Positions 24,000-37,900 of a DNA stretch of 64,000 bases are shown one piece after another. The DNA is from Synchiropus splendidus (lineage: Eukaryota; Chordata; Actinopteri; Syngnathiformes; Callionymidae). The stretch is taken from assembly GCF_027744825.2 (NCBI RefSeq), contig NC_071335.1:13281501-13345500 (forward strand), written 5' to 3'. How positions within the stretch are numbered: position 1 is the stretch's first letter; every line of letters starts with the position of its first letter. Both the position numbers and the translations under genes were made by a program. Below the pieces are notes generated by a model. It did not search any database. It saw only the letters and a list, made by a program, of their open reading frames with translations, and was not told where the DNA came from.

Positions 24000-26100
24000 G
24001 CATCTGCTGCACGCAGGGTTGGACGGTAGATTCACAGCTGGAAGATAAGGACAAGACCAATGAATATCAGTGATAAATAGGTTCCCAATGACAGATTGAA
24101 TGATTCTCCATCTCACATTTTATGAAAAGAGGCAGCTGGTATGTTGTAAAACATATAAACAAATGTCCAGATTTATTGCGTTTCAGTAGTGAATCCAGAA
24201 AGACCTGCAGCCAGAAGTCAGTCCTACTCCTGCGCTCTTATTAAGTAGCTGCTTTTGGCCACTGTCGGCTTCACACCGCAACACGTGTCCGTCACTGTCA
24301 TCTTGTCAATACAAGGCGACCGGATGATGGTGTGGGAATCTGACAGTTGCCAAAAATAATTTACATGTAAATTAACCTTCACTGGTCCGATCCCAGAGGG
24401 GCCGACGCTCTGGACTGAAGCGTACCAATGAAGTCGACATCTCAGGTGTCTGTGAAAAAATACAGACAGACCTTTAAAAAAAAAAAAGACCAAAGACGAG
24501 TGATTAAATCTGGACCCTGTTTCTGCTCCAGTCAGGTAGAGATTTGAAGATATTTACTGCTGTTTTCTGTGGTTGCCAGCATTGTATGGTTTTCGATTTC
24601 GCTCACCATTATGTGCGAGCCATCTATTTTAAAGGCTTTTGTCTGTGTGCATCTCTCACTCTCACGACTGCAGCGCTCCCTTCTTATCGGAGGCTGCTGC
24701 TCGCTCTTGACTGGACTTTATCTCCGGCACACAAGATTTCTATCTTCAGGCCCAGCAAATGTCACGATTCTGCTGCCGCTTGGTGTAGTGAGCGCAGAGA
24801 TACTGTGATCACCCATTTGTTTAACGCGTCAGGACGTCCTCGGCTTCAGAGGTGGACAATTTGCCTTCGGTCCTCAGGATGCGTTCTGGGATGCACATTG
24901 TTCGTTGCTGCTAATTCCACCTCTGAACTGAGTAGTTTTGGCGTGACGCCTGAAGTGAAGAAAGCTCTGCGCATTCAGAGGCAATAAAACATATTCTTGT
25001 CAGATGATGTTGAACTTGAGTGTGATGAACGGTGGAGTTGTGCGCGTGCAAGCGCAGTTCTTTCTCCTCCTCGTCCTCATACGTGGCGTTGTCAACTGAA
25101 GCACTGTGTCACGTCCTTGACCCTTGGAGGGCTCATGAAACTGACTGATGCGCTTGTGTCTCTTCAAACTTGACAGTGTTACAGACTAAGAAACAAGCAA
25201 CCTCTGAGATAAATAGTCCTAGGCCACGCTAACACAGCAGCAGCACTGAAGACAAAGTACGAACCATTCCACCAACAAAGTGCAAGCGAGCTCAGTGGTT
25301 AGTGTGTTGTCACCGCAGCACTTACGGTTACATCAGCACCTTTTCCTCAGTTTAAATGAATGTACTGAGCGATTAAATCCTCCCTGTTTTCGTGATGGGA
25401 AACAATTTTCATGGTGCGTCATCCAACCTGGATGTTAACATGTTAATGACGGGTGCACTGGAGACATGTTTCTTCTGCCGCTGTCGGCAAAATGTGCCCG
25501 TCTTGTTGGAGTCTTTCCGATACCAAACTTCAAATGTGGGTTTCCGCAACATATAAGCTAGCATGTTGGTGCACTGCGGCTTAAACGAGAGCAGCTGTGC
25601 CATCAGAAAAGTCATCTCTTTTTAAAGATGAAATTTCATGTGGTCAAACGCATTAAAATGAAGTGTAAACATCGAAACAAGCTGCTAACACATAGTTTCT
25701 GTATCACTTTTTTTTTTTTGCATGGGGTAGCACAGGTGTGAAGCCAAGGTGTGAAATGCACGATCGGCCACTTTAATACAGTGATATCTTTTATCAGCTC
25801 AACATTTAATGTTCAAATGACCCTCAGATTGATCAGCATTAGTCACAATTCTACAGTCTACAAATCGATATACATTTTAAACTTCATAGAACTACGAATT
25901 TGAGCGAGGCAAGATACCTAGAGGAACATTCTAGCGATGAATATAGCATTATTCCATGTATTCGGGAATGTATTTTGTTTAATACATTTGTTTCGCATTA
26001 TTCACAATTATCGGATCAGGCGTGCACGTGGACGCCCACCTGACAACATCAACAATCATCATAATGGACCCCCCCCCATCCAATAGAAATGTCATTTGGA
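24000..26100. other. Intergenic sequence without a supported gene
   Basis: A 147-codon open frame on the plus strand (24544-24987) is the longest here. It shows no domain, splice context or compositional bias and is treated as chance. Around 25290-25330 the phrase cagtggttagtgtgttgtc resembles the A-box side of a tRNA-derived SINE, as a short remnant. Confidence 0.45.
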
Positions 26101-26104
26101 ACAA

Positions 26105-26165
26105 GTAGAGATGGGCCACATGGCAGCCTTGTGGGTAGCAAGAAGGTTGCAGGATTGAATGATGA
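26105..26165 (+). mobile_element. Short tRNA-derived SINE-like remnant
   Basis: The stretch ccttgtgggtagcaagaagg followed by ttgcaggattgaat resembles the 'gtggttagcactgtcgcctcacagcaagaaggttcctggttcgaatcc' head typical of fish SINEs, degenerate and truncated. Only this short similarity supports the call. Confidence 0.35.
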
Positions 26166-26399
26166 CGATGTATTGAATGGGGCTATTTCAGGTAAGACGT
26201 GTTTACATGAAGCTTTTTCATCCAGAACAGACATTTATTCCGACTACAAAGATCCATGTCAACACAGAAAACATTTTTTTTTTGTGCATTGTAAAGTCCG
26301 CCATTGTTGCAATGCATGAAGCGCATGCCCATTAGAATGACTGTCTGGGGACCATTTCAAGTGGAGCATTTCCATTGCAAGAAAGTTTCAAACAGTGAC

Positions 26400-27900
26400 A
26401 ACGGCATGTTCAATAGTAAATAACGGCAGATTCTACTGTAATCCTCTCACTGTGAAAAGGCGCCTCAGATGCTGCAAACTCTTATAGTCTGCGCAATCTT
26501 ATTTCATCTCCTTCTCATAGTTCTTCCCAGTTTCATTCAATAATCTGCTTTATTTGTGCATTTCTTAGAAAATTGTTACAACGTTTATAGATCTAATCCA
26601 CAATGTTGTGCGATATCCCAGAAATTTTTGGCCAACAAGGGCACTCACACTTCCCGAATATACCCATTGTGCAGGCAGTCTAATCCAATCCGACCTAAAA
26701 ACTGAAATCAATGCAATTCTGTGTGTGTATATGTATGCACCAAGTTGTGGAGCCAAAAGAAATTGGCAAAATGGAATGTTTTCTGTGCTGTATTTGAAAT
26801 TGTTCGGCAATTTCTCGGAAATTGATCAACTTTATTATGCTTTATTCTTTTCACATAATGGTGATGTTTCTTCATTGCTATCACTACAGCTAAAGGAAGA
26901 GCATAATAGGGCCACCTTTAGCAAAATAAGTTTGCATTTGTTGTTACTACATGGGTATGTTTTTCCATTAACTATGTAAAGTGAACAATTCAGTCAGTTT
27001 TGGGTTGAGTTTTGGGTTAAGGTCCTCATCTCGTCAGGAAATCTTATTTCAAGGCTGGTGGTAACATACTTCAAGGTAAGGTAAGTTGTGTTTTACATGC
27101 AAAACTTGCAAGGCAAGTCAAATGTCAACGCTAAAATATAACTTCCACTTCTAGATCACTATTTAGTTCATGTTTCTGCTCAGTGACTGACAATGGTGTT
27201 TGGATGACTGTAGACAAAGCTATTATTCTGTTGCACCGACAACTCCACGCTTGGATGCGGGGGATCATGTCAAACTAGAGCTGACAACATGGCGCCCACA
27301 CAGACCCAAACATGTCTCACTAACCTGAATCATTTTGTGCTAATAGCCAGGAGGTAAAAATAGCATTGATATTCATCATTCATCATGTTTGGCGCGAGTG
27401 TCAACAGTGTGTCTGCGTGGTGGAGTCAACAGCAGTCAGTCTGTGCTCCCAGTGACGGTTGGCTGGTCAGTGCTGCCACTTCCTGTTAGGGATGTTACGT
27501 CTCACGTTGTGTAGCTCTGGAGAGTCTGATGTGGACGAGAATCATTTAACGCTTCCCCGTCACCCTGTCATCTGTGGGAATTCTTCACTATTGTTTTGGA
27601 ACCAAAGGATCTTGTTTAGTAGGATGGGCTTCATGGAAGCATAGGAGCCTATCTGCCCTCAGTGAACCTGCTTGTGCCGTTCACTCATCGCTCAGTGCCA
27701 GTCCAACATGGAGCATGAGGTGAGTGTATGTCTGAGCCTGGGCAGTGGCAAACCAACAGTTGGTGGCCCACATATAAGTGACTACAGGTCCAAACAGGTC
27801 ACATGGCAGCAAAGCAAATCTGTTCCTCTGATCACATTCCGATAAACAAGCAGGCAGCTTCACTGTGCCAAATGTGAGACACAAAACAACGTCAAAATGT
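26400..27900. other. Intergenic sequence, nothing recognised
   Basis: AT-rich DNA with incidental open frames of up to 123 codons (26608-26979 plus) that lack family motifs and splice context. No repeat pair or RNA gene was seen. Confidence 0.5.
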
Positions 27901-27950
27901 TTCAGGAATAATTTGATATCAAAGTCAAAGCCAAATATCATTTTAAAATT

Positions 27951-28362
27951 AGTGGTGGGACTTTAATTGAACAGTTTGCTCTCCAAACAACAGGGAACCT
28001 GGTCCACTGATCACACTGATGCACAAGACACGTGGCAGCTAGGATGATAACAACAACAACAAACATGGAGGAATCCCTGAACAAAAGCAAACAAAAGCAT
28101 CTGTTCAGGGAGGTTTTTCACCACACAATGGCCAGGGTTTCCACTACTCTGAATGTACTTGAAATTCTTATCAAAGTGAAATTCTTATCCAAATATTTTC
28201 AAGACATTAAAAGAGCTTTAGTTTAAATAAGGTGATATAAAAACTTGAATATGGCCAAAATGTATGTTTGTATCAAAATGTTTAAATGTATCATTTGATT
28301 CAGTCATATACTAAATTCATTCAAGTTGAAAAATCCAGCTTCTTGTGGCAAATATTCTTCTT
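27951..28362 (+). mobile_element. hAT-like non-autonomous repeat, copy A
   Basis: It begins agtggtgggactttaa and shares more than 300 bases with the copy at 60515-61040, including the cacgtggcagctaggatgat block, the (aac)n stretch, gagctttagtttaaataagg and the cttcttgtggcaaatattctt end. The right terminus present in copy B is missing here. It carries a deletion that removes most of the hairpin arm found in copy B. No transposase is encoded. Confidence 0.7.
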
Positions 28363-28369
28363 TTGTTTA

Positions 28370-31300
28370 ATAGACAGCCCAGGAAGATGCTAAAGTCAGC
28401 CTCCCGGGACTCCTGCTCATGGACTGTTCTGCCCTATTTGAGTTTTCTTTTGACCCCTGGTATGATTGAGTTTGACACCCTGACTGTACCCCCCTCTCTT
28501 GGAGCTGCTCATGGTTTCTCACTGATGCACGAGTCTAGTAACCCAGTGATGTTGAGCATCATCTTGAGCACATCCTGAGCTGCAAAAAGCTGCATTATTT
28601 TTTTGGGACCAACCATCTAGATCGACAGCTGCCTCAGGCTTCATCGATGTCTATTGATGGTTTCACTGCAGTCATATTAATGTGACTTGGCCTTTCAATA
28701 CGTCCGATAAAACCTCTTCTGCATGGACCACACGTGTTTTGTAGACTATTATTCCATCTTTAAATGTTGACTTACTGATACCGTATGATATTCCCTCTCA
28801 TTGTTTTTGTTTTTTTTTCATGGCTGTAACACTGCGCCGTCAAATCGCAGTCAAGCTGAAGCACGACAAGGTATTACTTTAATTTAATCCACTAGATGTC
28901 AAATTCTTCGTCGCGAACTTGCTCGGACGAGCCAACTGAGTCACTTCTGAGGTCAGATTCTGTATGTTGCAGCCATGACATTTTCTCACACAGTTCAGCG
29001 GCCGAGTGAGTAACACGAGGACAACTTCTTCCAGATGAAAATAATCTTGAGTCTCCCAGGCTTCAGTTTGATGCACAGTGACTAATTCTGAAATGTAGTG
29101 CTCCTCCACCATGCCCCTCACCCCCCTGTCCGTCCCACTGTCTCTTAGCCTCTTGGCCATGGGTCAAGTCGAGGCCCAGTCGTGACTATGGGACTCCCTG
29201 ATGCAGAACTGCCGGGGCGTGTTTGTCAGAGTCTCAAAGCTCAGCAGAGCTCATTTTGGGGCAAATACAAAACACTGGTGACTTCAAGATGATTTTTTTT
29301 TATTATTAAAATCTGAAGGCTGCATGTAACTTTTACAAGTCCAAAGCATGAATTTCACTTTTCTTCTCCGTATTTCAATGATAGAATATATTTGAGTCAA
29401 GGCAGTTCACCCACCTATGAACACTCTTCAAACGTACGTCTTCCTATGTCTCACTGAAGACAAGGTTCCTACACATGCAGACGCTGCTGTCAGCGCCGCT
29501 CATGCTGAGTGGTGCTGACAGGTAATTCACAGACGGCGCAGAAAGAGAACATACCTGCGGGGCATTTTCATGCTTACAAGTCACTTTCCTCTTGTGTAAC
29601 ACTGTCAACAAGTGTGAACTGAAGTCTGGCATTTCCTCATGGCTGATAAAAAAAAAAAGATCCACAGGCCAATGAAGATTGGCGACATGTGTCAAGTTCA
29701 GAACGTCTTGTTGAAGGCTTTCGTTGCCACAGACAGCAAATTGAAGTGGTGGCAGAAAACAGCTGAATAATCCCAACTAAATTGTTTTCTGTAATAGCAT
29801 AGTTGTTCTTCTGACTTTGGAACTTTCACTGGCGTAGGCCGCCCTGTTCTGCTCTAACCTTGTGTTGCTAGGTTTGCTAAACTGGATTTCCTGATAAAGC
29901 TAAACTATCTGACCCTTTCTTCATTTTTTTCACTTCCTGTTTGGTCTTGAAAGCACTCTGTAGTTATGGAGGGAGTCTGTTTGTAAACCGCAATGCAGAA
30001 ATGTCTCGTTCTGGCTTGTTTACATTTTAAATGGCTGGTTAATAATTGTTCCAATGAATGTGAGATATAAGATAAAATTCCTTCTCCTTGGTTAAACACA
30101 AGGGGAATATTATTTTTGATCTTATCAAGGGAAATCTTGACATTTTTTCTTATTTGTTCTGTGGTTTTGTAGGACTGGATTTTTCTCAAAAATTGTAAAA
30201 TCATATAACATAAAATCTGAGTCAGTTATCTCTAGAAACAGAAGCAATATATTTATTCATTTTTTTAGCACCTGTTCTGTTGTCACTATGATCCTTTATA
30301 GGTTGACAGCCAGCTTCAGTCTGTCCCAGCGTCACAACTGGTTCCAGATCCACACGTTTTTTAATATTTAGAAAGTGTAAAACAGAAAAAACAAAGAGAG
30401 CAGTATTAACATCTGGCTAACCTCACACACACTCATATTTAGTTAGTTTAGTTTACAAGGACAATAATGTTTCCTGAACCTTCCAAAGCATGAAATGAAC
30501 TACAAAAGATGTACAATATCCCCGCACAAAAGCTTCGAAGGGTCTTCAACACTAACGTAGTACGGTGTGATAACACGACAGCACCTTCGAATGGGATATT
30601 CAAGTTTGCCAACAGTTCACTTGAGGGCGAAAATATTCAAAATCTAGATTAAGTTGAAAATGCAGGATTTAAAGCTGAAAAGTTTCAATTCACAAAAAAA
30701 AAAAAAATAATAATAATGTAGCTTTGGTAGTCCAACTGGCCAACACATCTTATTGTAGTATTGTGAATATTTGAATCATTGAATCAATTTGGTCATAGTA
30801 AACATTCCTATAGTGCTTAAAATGTGAATTTAAAGATGTGAAACGCTCCCATTCTTTCCATGGTTCGGGTCACGGTGGTGCCATAGCCTCGGCTTACTGC
30901 GATGATGTCATGACTAGTCGACTCATGAAGTCACCAGCGACCAATTTAATGGTCGACTGTGTTGACTAGTTGTTGCAACTCAGAGTAAGACGGGCGCCAC
31001 CGTGATGCAACGCTGGATGTGATGCCAACCGTGTCGGGTTCGTACGTCACCTCATGCTTGTGTAGCTGAACACCTAAACTGCACATGGACTGTACCAGCC
31101 CAGAGATGGACAAGGCTCCTGTGCAGAGAGTCCCTGGTCTGGTCATGAGGCATTAGTTGCAGGAAACGAATGAGTGTACAAGTCCAAGACCAGGAAATCA
31201 GAATAGAGGGATAAAAATAATGGCAATTTCTTAAAAAAAGAGAGAGAAAAAAACTAAGGAGCAAATGCAAAAGTATGTTTGCTTGTTTCTTGAAGATCAG

Positions 31301-32000
31301 TCAAAAGCCTGTGAGTGCACGGAGGACCTTTATGGTGGAAATAATATTGCTGCAGATGACAAAACATTGCTTATACACAAGGGGCTGCATCTAAATCGCT
31401 GTGTCTGTTAAAGACGCTGAGAGACAACACAGCATGCTGTTGTCCTTGACAACAGAGAACCCTGCAGGGACATTTTACATTATAGCTGATGTTCTGCAAA
31501 CCCCAGCTGCTTGGACTCAAATGAATGTTTTTACGAGGAACGTGTCGTGTTTTATATCTGAAATATTCATGAAACGTTCCTCTCACTCTCTCAACGCAGC
31601 TTCCATCCTGATTATGGCTGCGCTTTTCCAAGACATTTCTGTTTTCTGCATGATATGAACTGTTTTCTTTTGCTGCTGCTGCCCGGATATAACAGAATCA
31701 GCTGTCAGCGCTTTAGTTTAGTGCGGAATTATCAGGCAGATCTGAACCCTCAGTGCCACACAAACGTCTTCCGATTTGAAATTATGATGACACACATTTT
31801 CTGTTAGTGTGTAAAGCAACAATATAGCCATCATCTACCCACTTGCTATGTTCTGTTGCATCTCAGTTCTGGTAATTGGGGTCAAAACGGTTTGACAAAA
31901 CGTGAAGCGAGAGTCATTAGTTCAACAAGTATCATGGCTTTATGTGGCATTTGCTGCCATGACGGGATTTAGATGAGTTATTTTGCTGTGCAGTATGAGT
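28370..32000. other. Intergenic sequence, nothing recognised
   Basis: About 3.6 kb with no supported gene. Poly-T (28805-28820, 29290) and A-runs (30695-30710, 31235-31250) are the only notable structure. Open frames are short and overlap on both strands. Confidence 0.5.
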
Positions 32001-32379
32001 GGAGGACAACGTCAGATGTCGCAGTTCAAGTGAGTGGATCATCACTGGTGTCAGTTAGGTCAGGCTGGAGAGCCCAAGAAGAGGTCAGGCCATGGTGACT
32101 GCTGCTCTGACAGCAAGAGGGGAGGAGCTGGGAGCGTCTTCCAGCCACGGCAGGTGAAAAACAGGGGACACCCTGGAAAGGAAATATGTCACCACAGGAT
32201 ATATGTAAACAGACTGAGGAAAACTTTCACTGCCTGTATGTGTTTGTGGTCGTTTTTAGGTTTTCAACTGTGCACCCCTCTCCATCAGCATTTAGAGGGC
32301 TCAACAGAGGGCTCAGTCGTCCCTGAAGCACCCCCTCTGTGTCACCCCTAACTGCTACTTGAGGCCCAGCAGGTGTCCG

Positions 32380-33150
32380 TCCGCTTCAACCAAAGCCGTT
32401 GACGCAATGCAACAAATCCTTGCAGCCACGTTGTTGCGTTTCTGCCGCAAGCTTATACCCTAGGTGCTTCCTTTCATATGCCAGAATCTTCCCAGTACGA
32501 ACAGTACGTTATTGGCCGATGGGGACCATCTTGAGGGTGGTGGCAGCAAGGCCATATAAGGCCTTGACCAACATCTGCCCGCATTTTCCAGTCACTGCAT
32601 GAAGGCAGTGAGGCTCTGTTTTTATGGATGTGCTCTTGTTTCCCTCACTCACTTGAACTCAAAGGTGGTGGCAAGACTCTTTAAAACCCGGTTGTGCTGC
32701 CAGGCATCGTGGTCCTGAAAAGACACACCCCACTCCCAGGTAGAATGTGCCACTGCTGGAGTTTCAGAGGTAATGAAAGACATCATACGCTGCCCGGATA
32801 ATGAAAGTGAGCTGCTTGGATTCCATGCTCAACTTACTTTCCTCCACTCCGTGCCACCTGGTCCTTGCTTCCCAAGTGACACCACAATGGCCCACGTAAT
32901 GTCTTCCTCCTGGTGCTTCACCTTGTCCACTCGTCCTTCAGCAGCTGAGGCTTGGGTCCAGTCTTCCATGTTGTACGTCCCACAGTATCCACATGCTTGA
33001 GGGCTGTCACTACCTCCTCAGCTGCTCTCCTTTCGAGGCCTCCCATCGCAGCTGGGAGATTTTCACTGTGCCATCTGGGTTAGTACGGACTGGGTAGTTA
33101 CCCTTGTAATGGCATCTCTCCCGCAGACTGCCCTGAGCCAGACCCCTTTT
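32380..33150 (-). mobile_element. Possible highly degenerate retroelement coding remnant
   Basis: Minus-strand translation around 32660-32730 reads roughly WQHNRVLKSLATTFEFK, like the 'WRHDQVLKxLA' motif found near the C-terminus of some fish non-LTR or related element proteins. Frames on both sides are broken by stops. The similarity is short, so element class and limits are uncertain. Confidence 0.3.
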
Positions 33151-33199
33151 GGTTCACATCAAGCATTTATAGCACCTTGTTTTCTTGCTTGTGTTTTCA

Positions 33200-35780
33200 C
33201 AAACTCTGCCATTGAATCTAGGGCCGCACCTTGAGGCAAGTGGGGCGAGTGGCTCTGTTTAACATCAGGTTGAATTCACTGAAAAAAGATCCCATTTGAA
33301 CTATGTAGCACCAGAGTTGCAATCCTGATTCAACAAAGAACGATGGAAACTGAACACCTTGTGCGACACGCCACCCAGCAACGGAGCATAATATCAGATA
33401 GAAACATCAGCAGTTTGTTCAGCAATTCTGTTTGTCAGCATTTTGCTGTAATTGCATGTTGTTGTGGATTTGTGTTGATTTCATCCTGTGTCAGGAAAAC
33501 AGTCCCCACCTGAGAACCAAGGCTTTCACGTCTCACATTTTCTGATAAAAAAAAACAATTAAAGCAACAGCACAGAATGGAACGCCACTTGAATTTCAAT
33601 GTTAAAGTGGCGGGTAATGTCTTCAAGGATTAATGATGATCCACATGTAAAGGCTTTTAATGGCCGAGGTAATAGAGGCATAAATATGGTCTGAATGAGC
33701 ATTCTATAAATATGATTCATGAAAATTCAGAAGTGCTCTGGGGGGAGCAGTTACCGGCTAAAGATGAGCGATATGTGTGTATATGTATGTGAAGTTCACA
33801 CAGAGCAGCAAGAGTTCAAGAGCCATGTATAATTCCTTCATTCAATTTTCCTATTCAAACAAAAATGTCAAAACATAAAAAAAAGTGTTGCTTTAAATTG
33901 TTTAATTTTTTACCATTTTTTTCCGCACAAACCAACTCAATGAATCTGTTTTTCATCATGAAAAAAAAAAGATTGACCAAAACAAAATCCTCTAAAACTG
34001 AGGGGGGAAAACAGTTTGTTAAAACACCAGCTCTTTGGCCTGTGTATTGATCAGTGTTTCCACAAATATGTAACCCAGTGACTACCTGGAAAACCTCTGA
34101 GGAATTTGTCTGAAGCATAGATATTGAACACGACCAATTAGCATGGCAGGTAGCCTGGTAAATGGTGCCGCTTCCTCCCTGGCTCTGCAGACGTGTAATT
34201 GGGATGTAGTCCCTGCTGTTGCTAAGGGTTCACCTGACAACAAGCACAACACGACTGAGCGGGACAATGGTCCGAGATGATTCATTTCAACAATGTTGTT
34301 AATGATGATGTGATGTGGTGCCTTGCAATTTGGCGCTGAAGCCGCAGGGGTTTTTATCTCTTCTAAAAGTTGCGTTGGAGAAATGAGAAATGAATTGGAG
34401 AAACGGTAGCCGACAGGGTTTGGACGGGCACGACAGCCAACTAACAAGAGAGACAAGCATCACTTTATTTTCATGGTTTCTTGTTTCCCCGACTGCTGTT
34501 TTCCTCCCTGTACTGAAATTGCGCCTGATGTTAAAACAGATACACACACCCAATTTGCGCTCATGTTCCGTATCAGTGAGCCCTCTGAGGACCTGAGGGC
34601 TGCAGAGATTCTCAAACTTTCTCAAACGCTCGTCGGTTATTTTTCATTTAAAGGGTCCTATTAGATTTTTCTACGCTTCACCAGTCATCTACAGCGTTAG
34701 CAAGGTAAAACATGGCCGTACACAGAATGTGAAGGAACAATGTTCATGCATTTAGTTTTCCAAGTCGACCTACCTGAAGAGCTGTATTGGACAACAACAT
34801 CACAGGAAGGCGTGTCAAGTTTGTTCACGTAACCCGCCCAAAAGATCGAGGGACAGATGCCACTGCTGGCGTACAGGATTATTACCTCATAATGCTTCAT
34901 TTACACCTTTTAAAGTGTATTTAAAGCAGAGTTCATGAGTGGAATAGACATGAGTAGTGTCCAAAATCAGCTTTTTTAGCTGTAGTTTTATGCACTACAT
35001 TTCCTCTGGAGCAGAAATGCATTATTTTTTCAAAAAAGTCACATGCAAAGTGATGTTTCTAGTGGGTCAGGTTCATGTCTGACCGTTTTGGCCCAATACC
35101 TTCCAATGAAGTAAAGCAAGAATATCAGAGCGTTTCCCAGACAGAGCACAGCACATTAGGAAGCACATGTTCCAGGAAGGTGCTGTCAGTCCGAATCCTC
35201 CTCCTGCAGACATGAAGCAAATGATCAATGTGAATTGTGAGAAACTACTGTAATGTAGGTCATAGTGAAACAGATCATAGGACTGCAGTAGTGGGGAGGC
35301 AAAATGTCTTAGCAAGATGACACATGTTTCAATATCATTTTTCACTAACAAGCTATTTTTGTTTAAGATGGTAATTTAGATTTTCCATCACTTTAAACTG
35401 TAGCTAAGTCGCTTCACGTTTGATGGAAGGCCATGTGACTCCTTCTAGTTGAGGCTTTTCAGAATGTTTTATTAAATATTAGTTGATAAATGTTAATTTA
35501 TTTATTATTAAAATTAAATGTTGGAATGCCCAGAAAAAAAGAGGAGGAAAACACATTAATATTGTCATTACTGATCGAGCCCTTTATCGTTTTGTGTGCT
35601 GTTCCATGTCTATGTGTTATGTTCAACGTTTTTCATTTCTCTGTATCCTTCCATTCTGAGTCTGATGGTGGTGTGTGGCGGACACAAGGGCCCAGTCTTG
35701 TAGACGAGTCAGGGCTGCTCACCAGGTTTCTTCAACGGTTTGCAATGTATTTCACGGAATACATTTTAATAAGGAATTAT
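33200..35780. other. Intergenic sequence, nothing recognised
   Basis: No coding exon with splice support. Overlapping open frames at 34082-34664 on both strands have no family features. Several A/T runs are present. Confidence 0.5.
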
Positions 35781-35795
35781 CACTGAATCCAATGC

Positions 35796-35796
<1 letters not shown>

Positions 35797-35838
<42 letters not shown>

Positions 35839-35844
35839 GTGTGT
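35797..35844 (+). repeat. (GT)n microsatellite
   Basis: Uninterrupted GT dinucleotides for about 36 bases, then one GC interruption and more GT, about 48 bases in all. Confidence 0.97.
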
Positions 35845-36814
35845 TCAGATAAGGTTCTGGCACAGTGTGGGCCGTGGATCATTAGAATATGCCTCTTTGA
35901 AGCACTTTATCTCTGTCATGATTCTGCTCTCATGTGCACAGCAATAGCTGTTCAGGCTGTGGAACAGTGCTCAATATTCCGCACTAACTCATCTATAAAG
36001 TGCTGCACGTCCAACGCTGGTCTTCCCTCAGTCCGGGGAAAGTTACCTCTGATGAATATTGATTCCTCTGAACAACTGGATTCTATTTGTTGATGAGTGT
36101 TTGACCTTTATTGTCGTTTGAAATCAGCAGTGGGCAAGTTTCTCCACGCTGCAGCCTCCAGGAAAATGCAAATACTTTCCTCTTGCTGTGTGTCGAAGTC
36201 GCATAGGGAATCTTCATAATACTTTCACTGTGAGAGTGAGAAATGGACGGAAGACCTCAACTCCATATAAATGAATCCCTTGAAAAGTCATTGTTCATGT
36301 CAATTATTAAGGGAGTATTCACATGTTATAGTGTAGTTTCAGATTAACAAGTAGTGAGTGTTCTATATTTACACTATTGTGACTTTTTCCTTTCCATTTG
36401 TCCTTGAGCCAGTGCTGACTGACACATGGTTCTTGTTTTCTTACGTGTCGTACGTAAGGTTCCTCCCAGATCTGCCAAAAGTAATGTGGATCAAGTTAGT
36501 ATCTGTCACATGACTGGATTTGGAAACATTTTACTGCATGGTTTTGATGTTAACTTGTTCTGGGGTTACAAATTGTTTTAAAAAAGGGTTTATTGTTTAT
36601 CATTTTGTTTTTAATGTGCCGTCTTGAATGTATGCCCTTATGTATAGATGTCCATTTCACCATTTATTTTGAGAGTTTTCATGACCTTTATTTTTAAGAA
36701 AAAAAAGAAAAGGTTTGTTTTCATTCTTTATTTACAGAGAAAACCCCAACCAAAACCTATCGCATGTCAATATCAAATTTGTTAAAAAAATTTTAAAAAA
36801 TAAATAAAAAAAAT

Positions 36815-36960
36815 ATTTGGTTTGTCCGAACCATGTGGTGAAGACTTTCACTTGAATTTATTTCTTTTTCCACGGTTTCATGTGGACGACTTGGTTTCCA
36901 TGCATAATGTTGATGCCCCAAAGTACAATTCCAAATGATTGTTGCTGGATCCAGTTAGTC
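36815..36960 (+). repeat. Dispersed repeat, partner of 46195-46320
   Basis: The block tccgaaccatgtggtgaaga, followed by a cttgaat..atttctttt segment and aaatgattgttgctggatcc, recurs in the same order and orientation at 46200-46315. It is diverged and without coding potential. The class is unknown. Confidence 0.65.
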
Positions 36961-37679
36961 CCCACAAAGAGAGCAGTACAAGTGTGAGTGTACATATGTA
37001 AAGTTGGATTCTGCAGTAAAAGTATAATTCAACAGACCAAACCAACTGTTATTATTGACATGCTCTGTTTGATTCTGCGTGCCAAAGTGTTTGGCGTTCT
37101 TCGCCCACACTGTCATTTCTGCCCACACTGTTGCTCTCATCGTACCGCCGTTTGCTGCTATGACTCATCCGTCACAGGACATGACTCTGCTCCAAATACA
37201 TTACCCAGCTTGATAGCCTGTTTAAAAAGTAGGTCAGATTCAGATAAGTCAGAGACCCCGTGATATTTAGAAGATGTGAACTGGATAGGTTTCATAAAAG
37301 GACATCAAATTATTAGGTGGACCCTGTGGTCATTTTTGTGCATCAACACGCTTCAGTTTCATTTTGCTTTGAAACGGACCTTTGCCCTGTGCTGGTTAAC
37401 TCCAAACTCATCTTTAACTGCTTCGATGACAGAGAGTTTTACTCACTTTATTTTGCATTCCTACCCATGAATTACCAGGTCGGAGGGTTTAATCTTCGCT
37501 TGACAGACAGAATCAGGTGGATCAATAAAGAGCTCTTAGTAGCTCCAGACAAGACCCATTGTGGGCTATCATTTCTCAGCAGACAACAATAAATACCACT
37601 CTATTGTCCGGCTGCCACAGTTGTGCCAGATGTGTCAGCAGTAGACCTGTTTCTATAGCCCTCTGTCGCTAGGGTGAGG

Positions 37680-37900
37680 GGGGATGTTCAGGTTCTGGTG
37701 AGGCCTCAGGATCTCATCTCTATCTGCATCTCACAGATGATGTGGTCCTGTTGGCTCACCACAGTGTCAATGGAAGTGCTCATGAATTACTGTGGGTGTG
37801 GTTTGAAAACCAGCGGCATCCATCTAGTTTCTTTCACCTCTCATGGGAGGCAGGATTTGAAATGAGTTTTCCCTTCTCCTAGATTAGGATGGAGAGCTAT
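37680..37900 (+). mobile_element. LINE reverse transcriptase fragment (ADDVVLLA motif)
   Basis: Around 37705-37760 the translation reads RISSL..(frameshifted)..DDVVLLA, matching the fish LINE RT block RISSLLFADDVVLLAS that contains the catalytic Asp-Asp pair. The frame is broken by stops and small indels, so the copy is dead. It is probably the same LINE family as the tails at 23.8 kb and 55.7 kb. Confidence 0.6.

Noticed and set aside
24544..24987. 147-codon open frame on the plus strand
   Set aside because: No domain, signal peptide or splice context, a second frame overlaps it, and its composition matches the surrounding spacer. Judged a chance frame.
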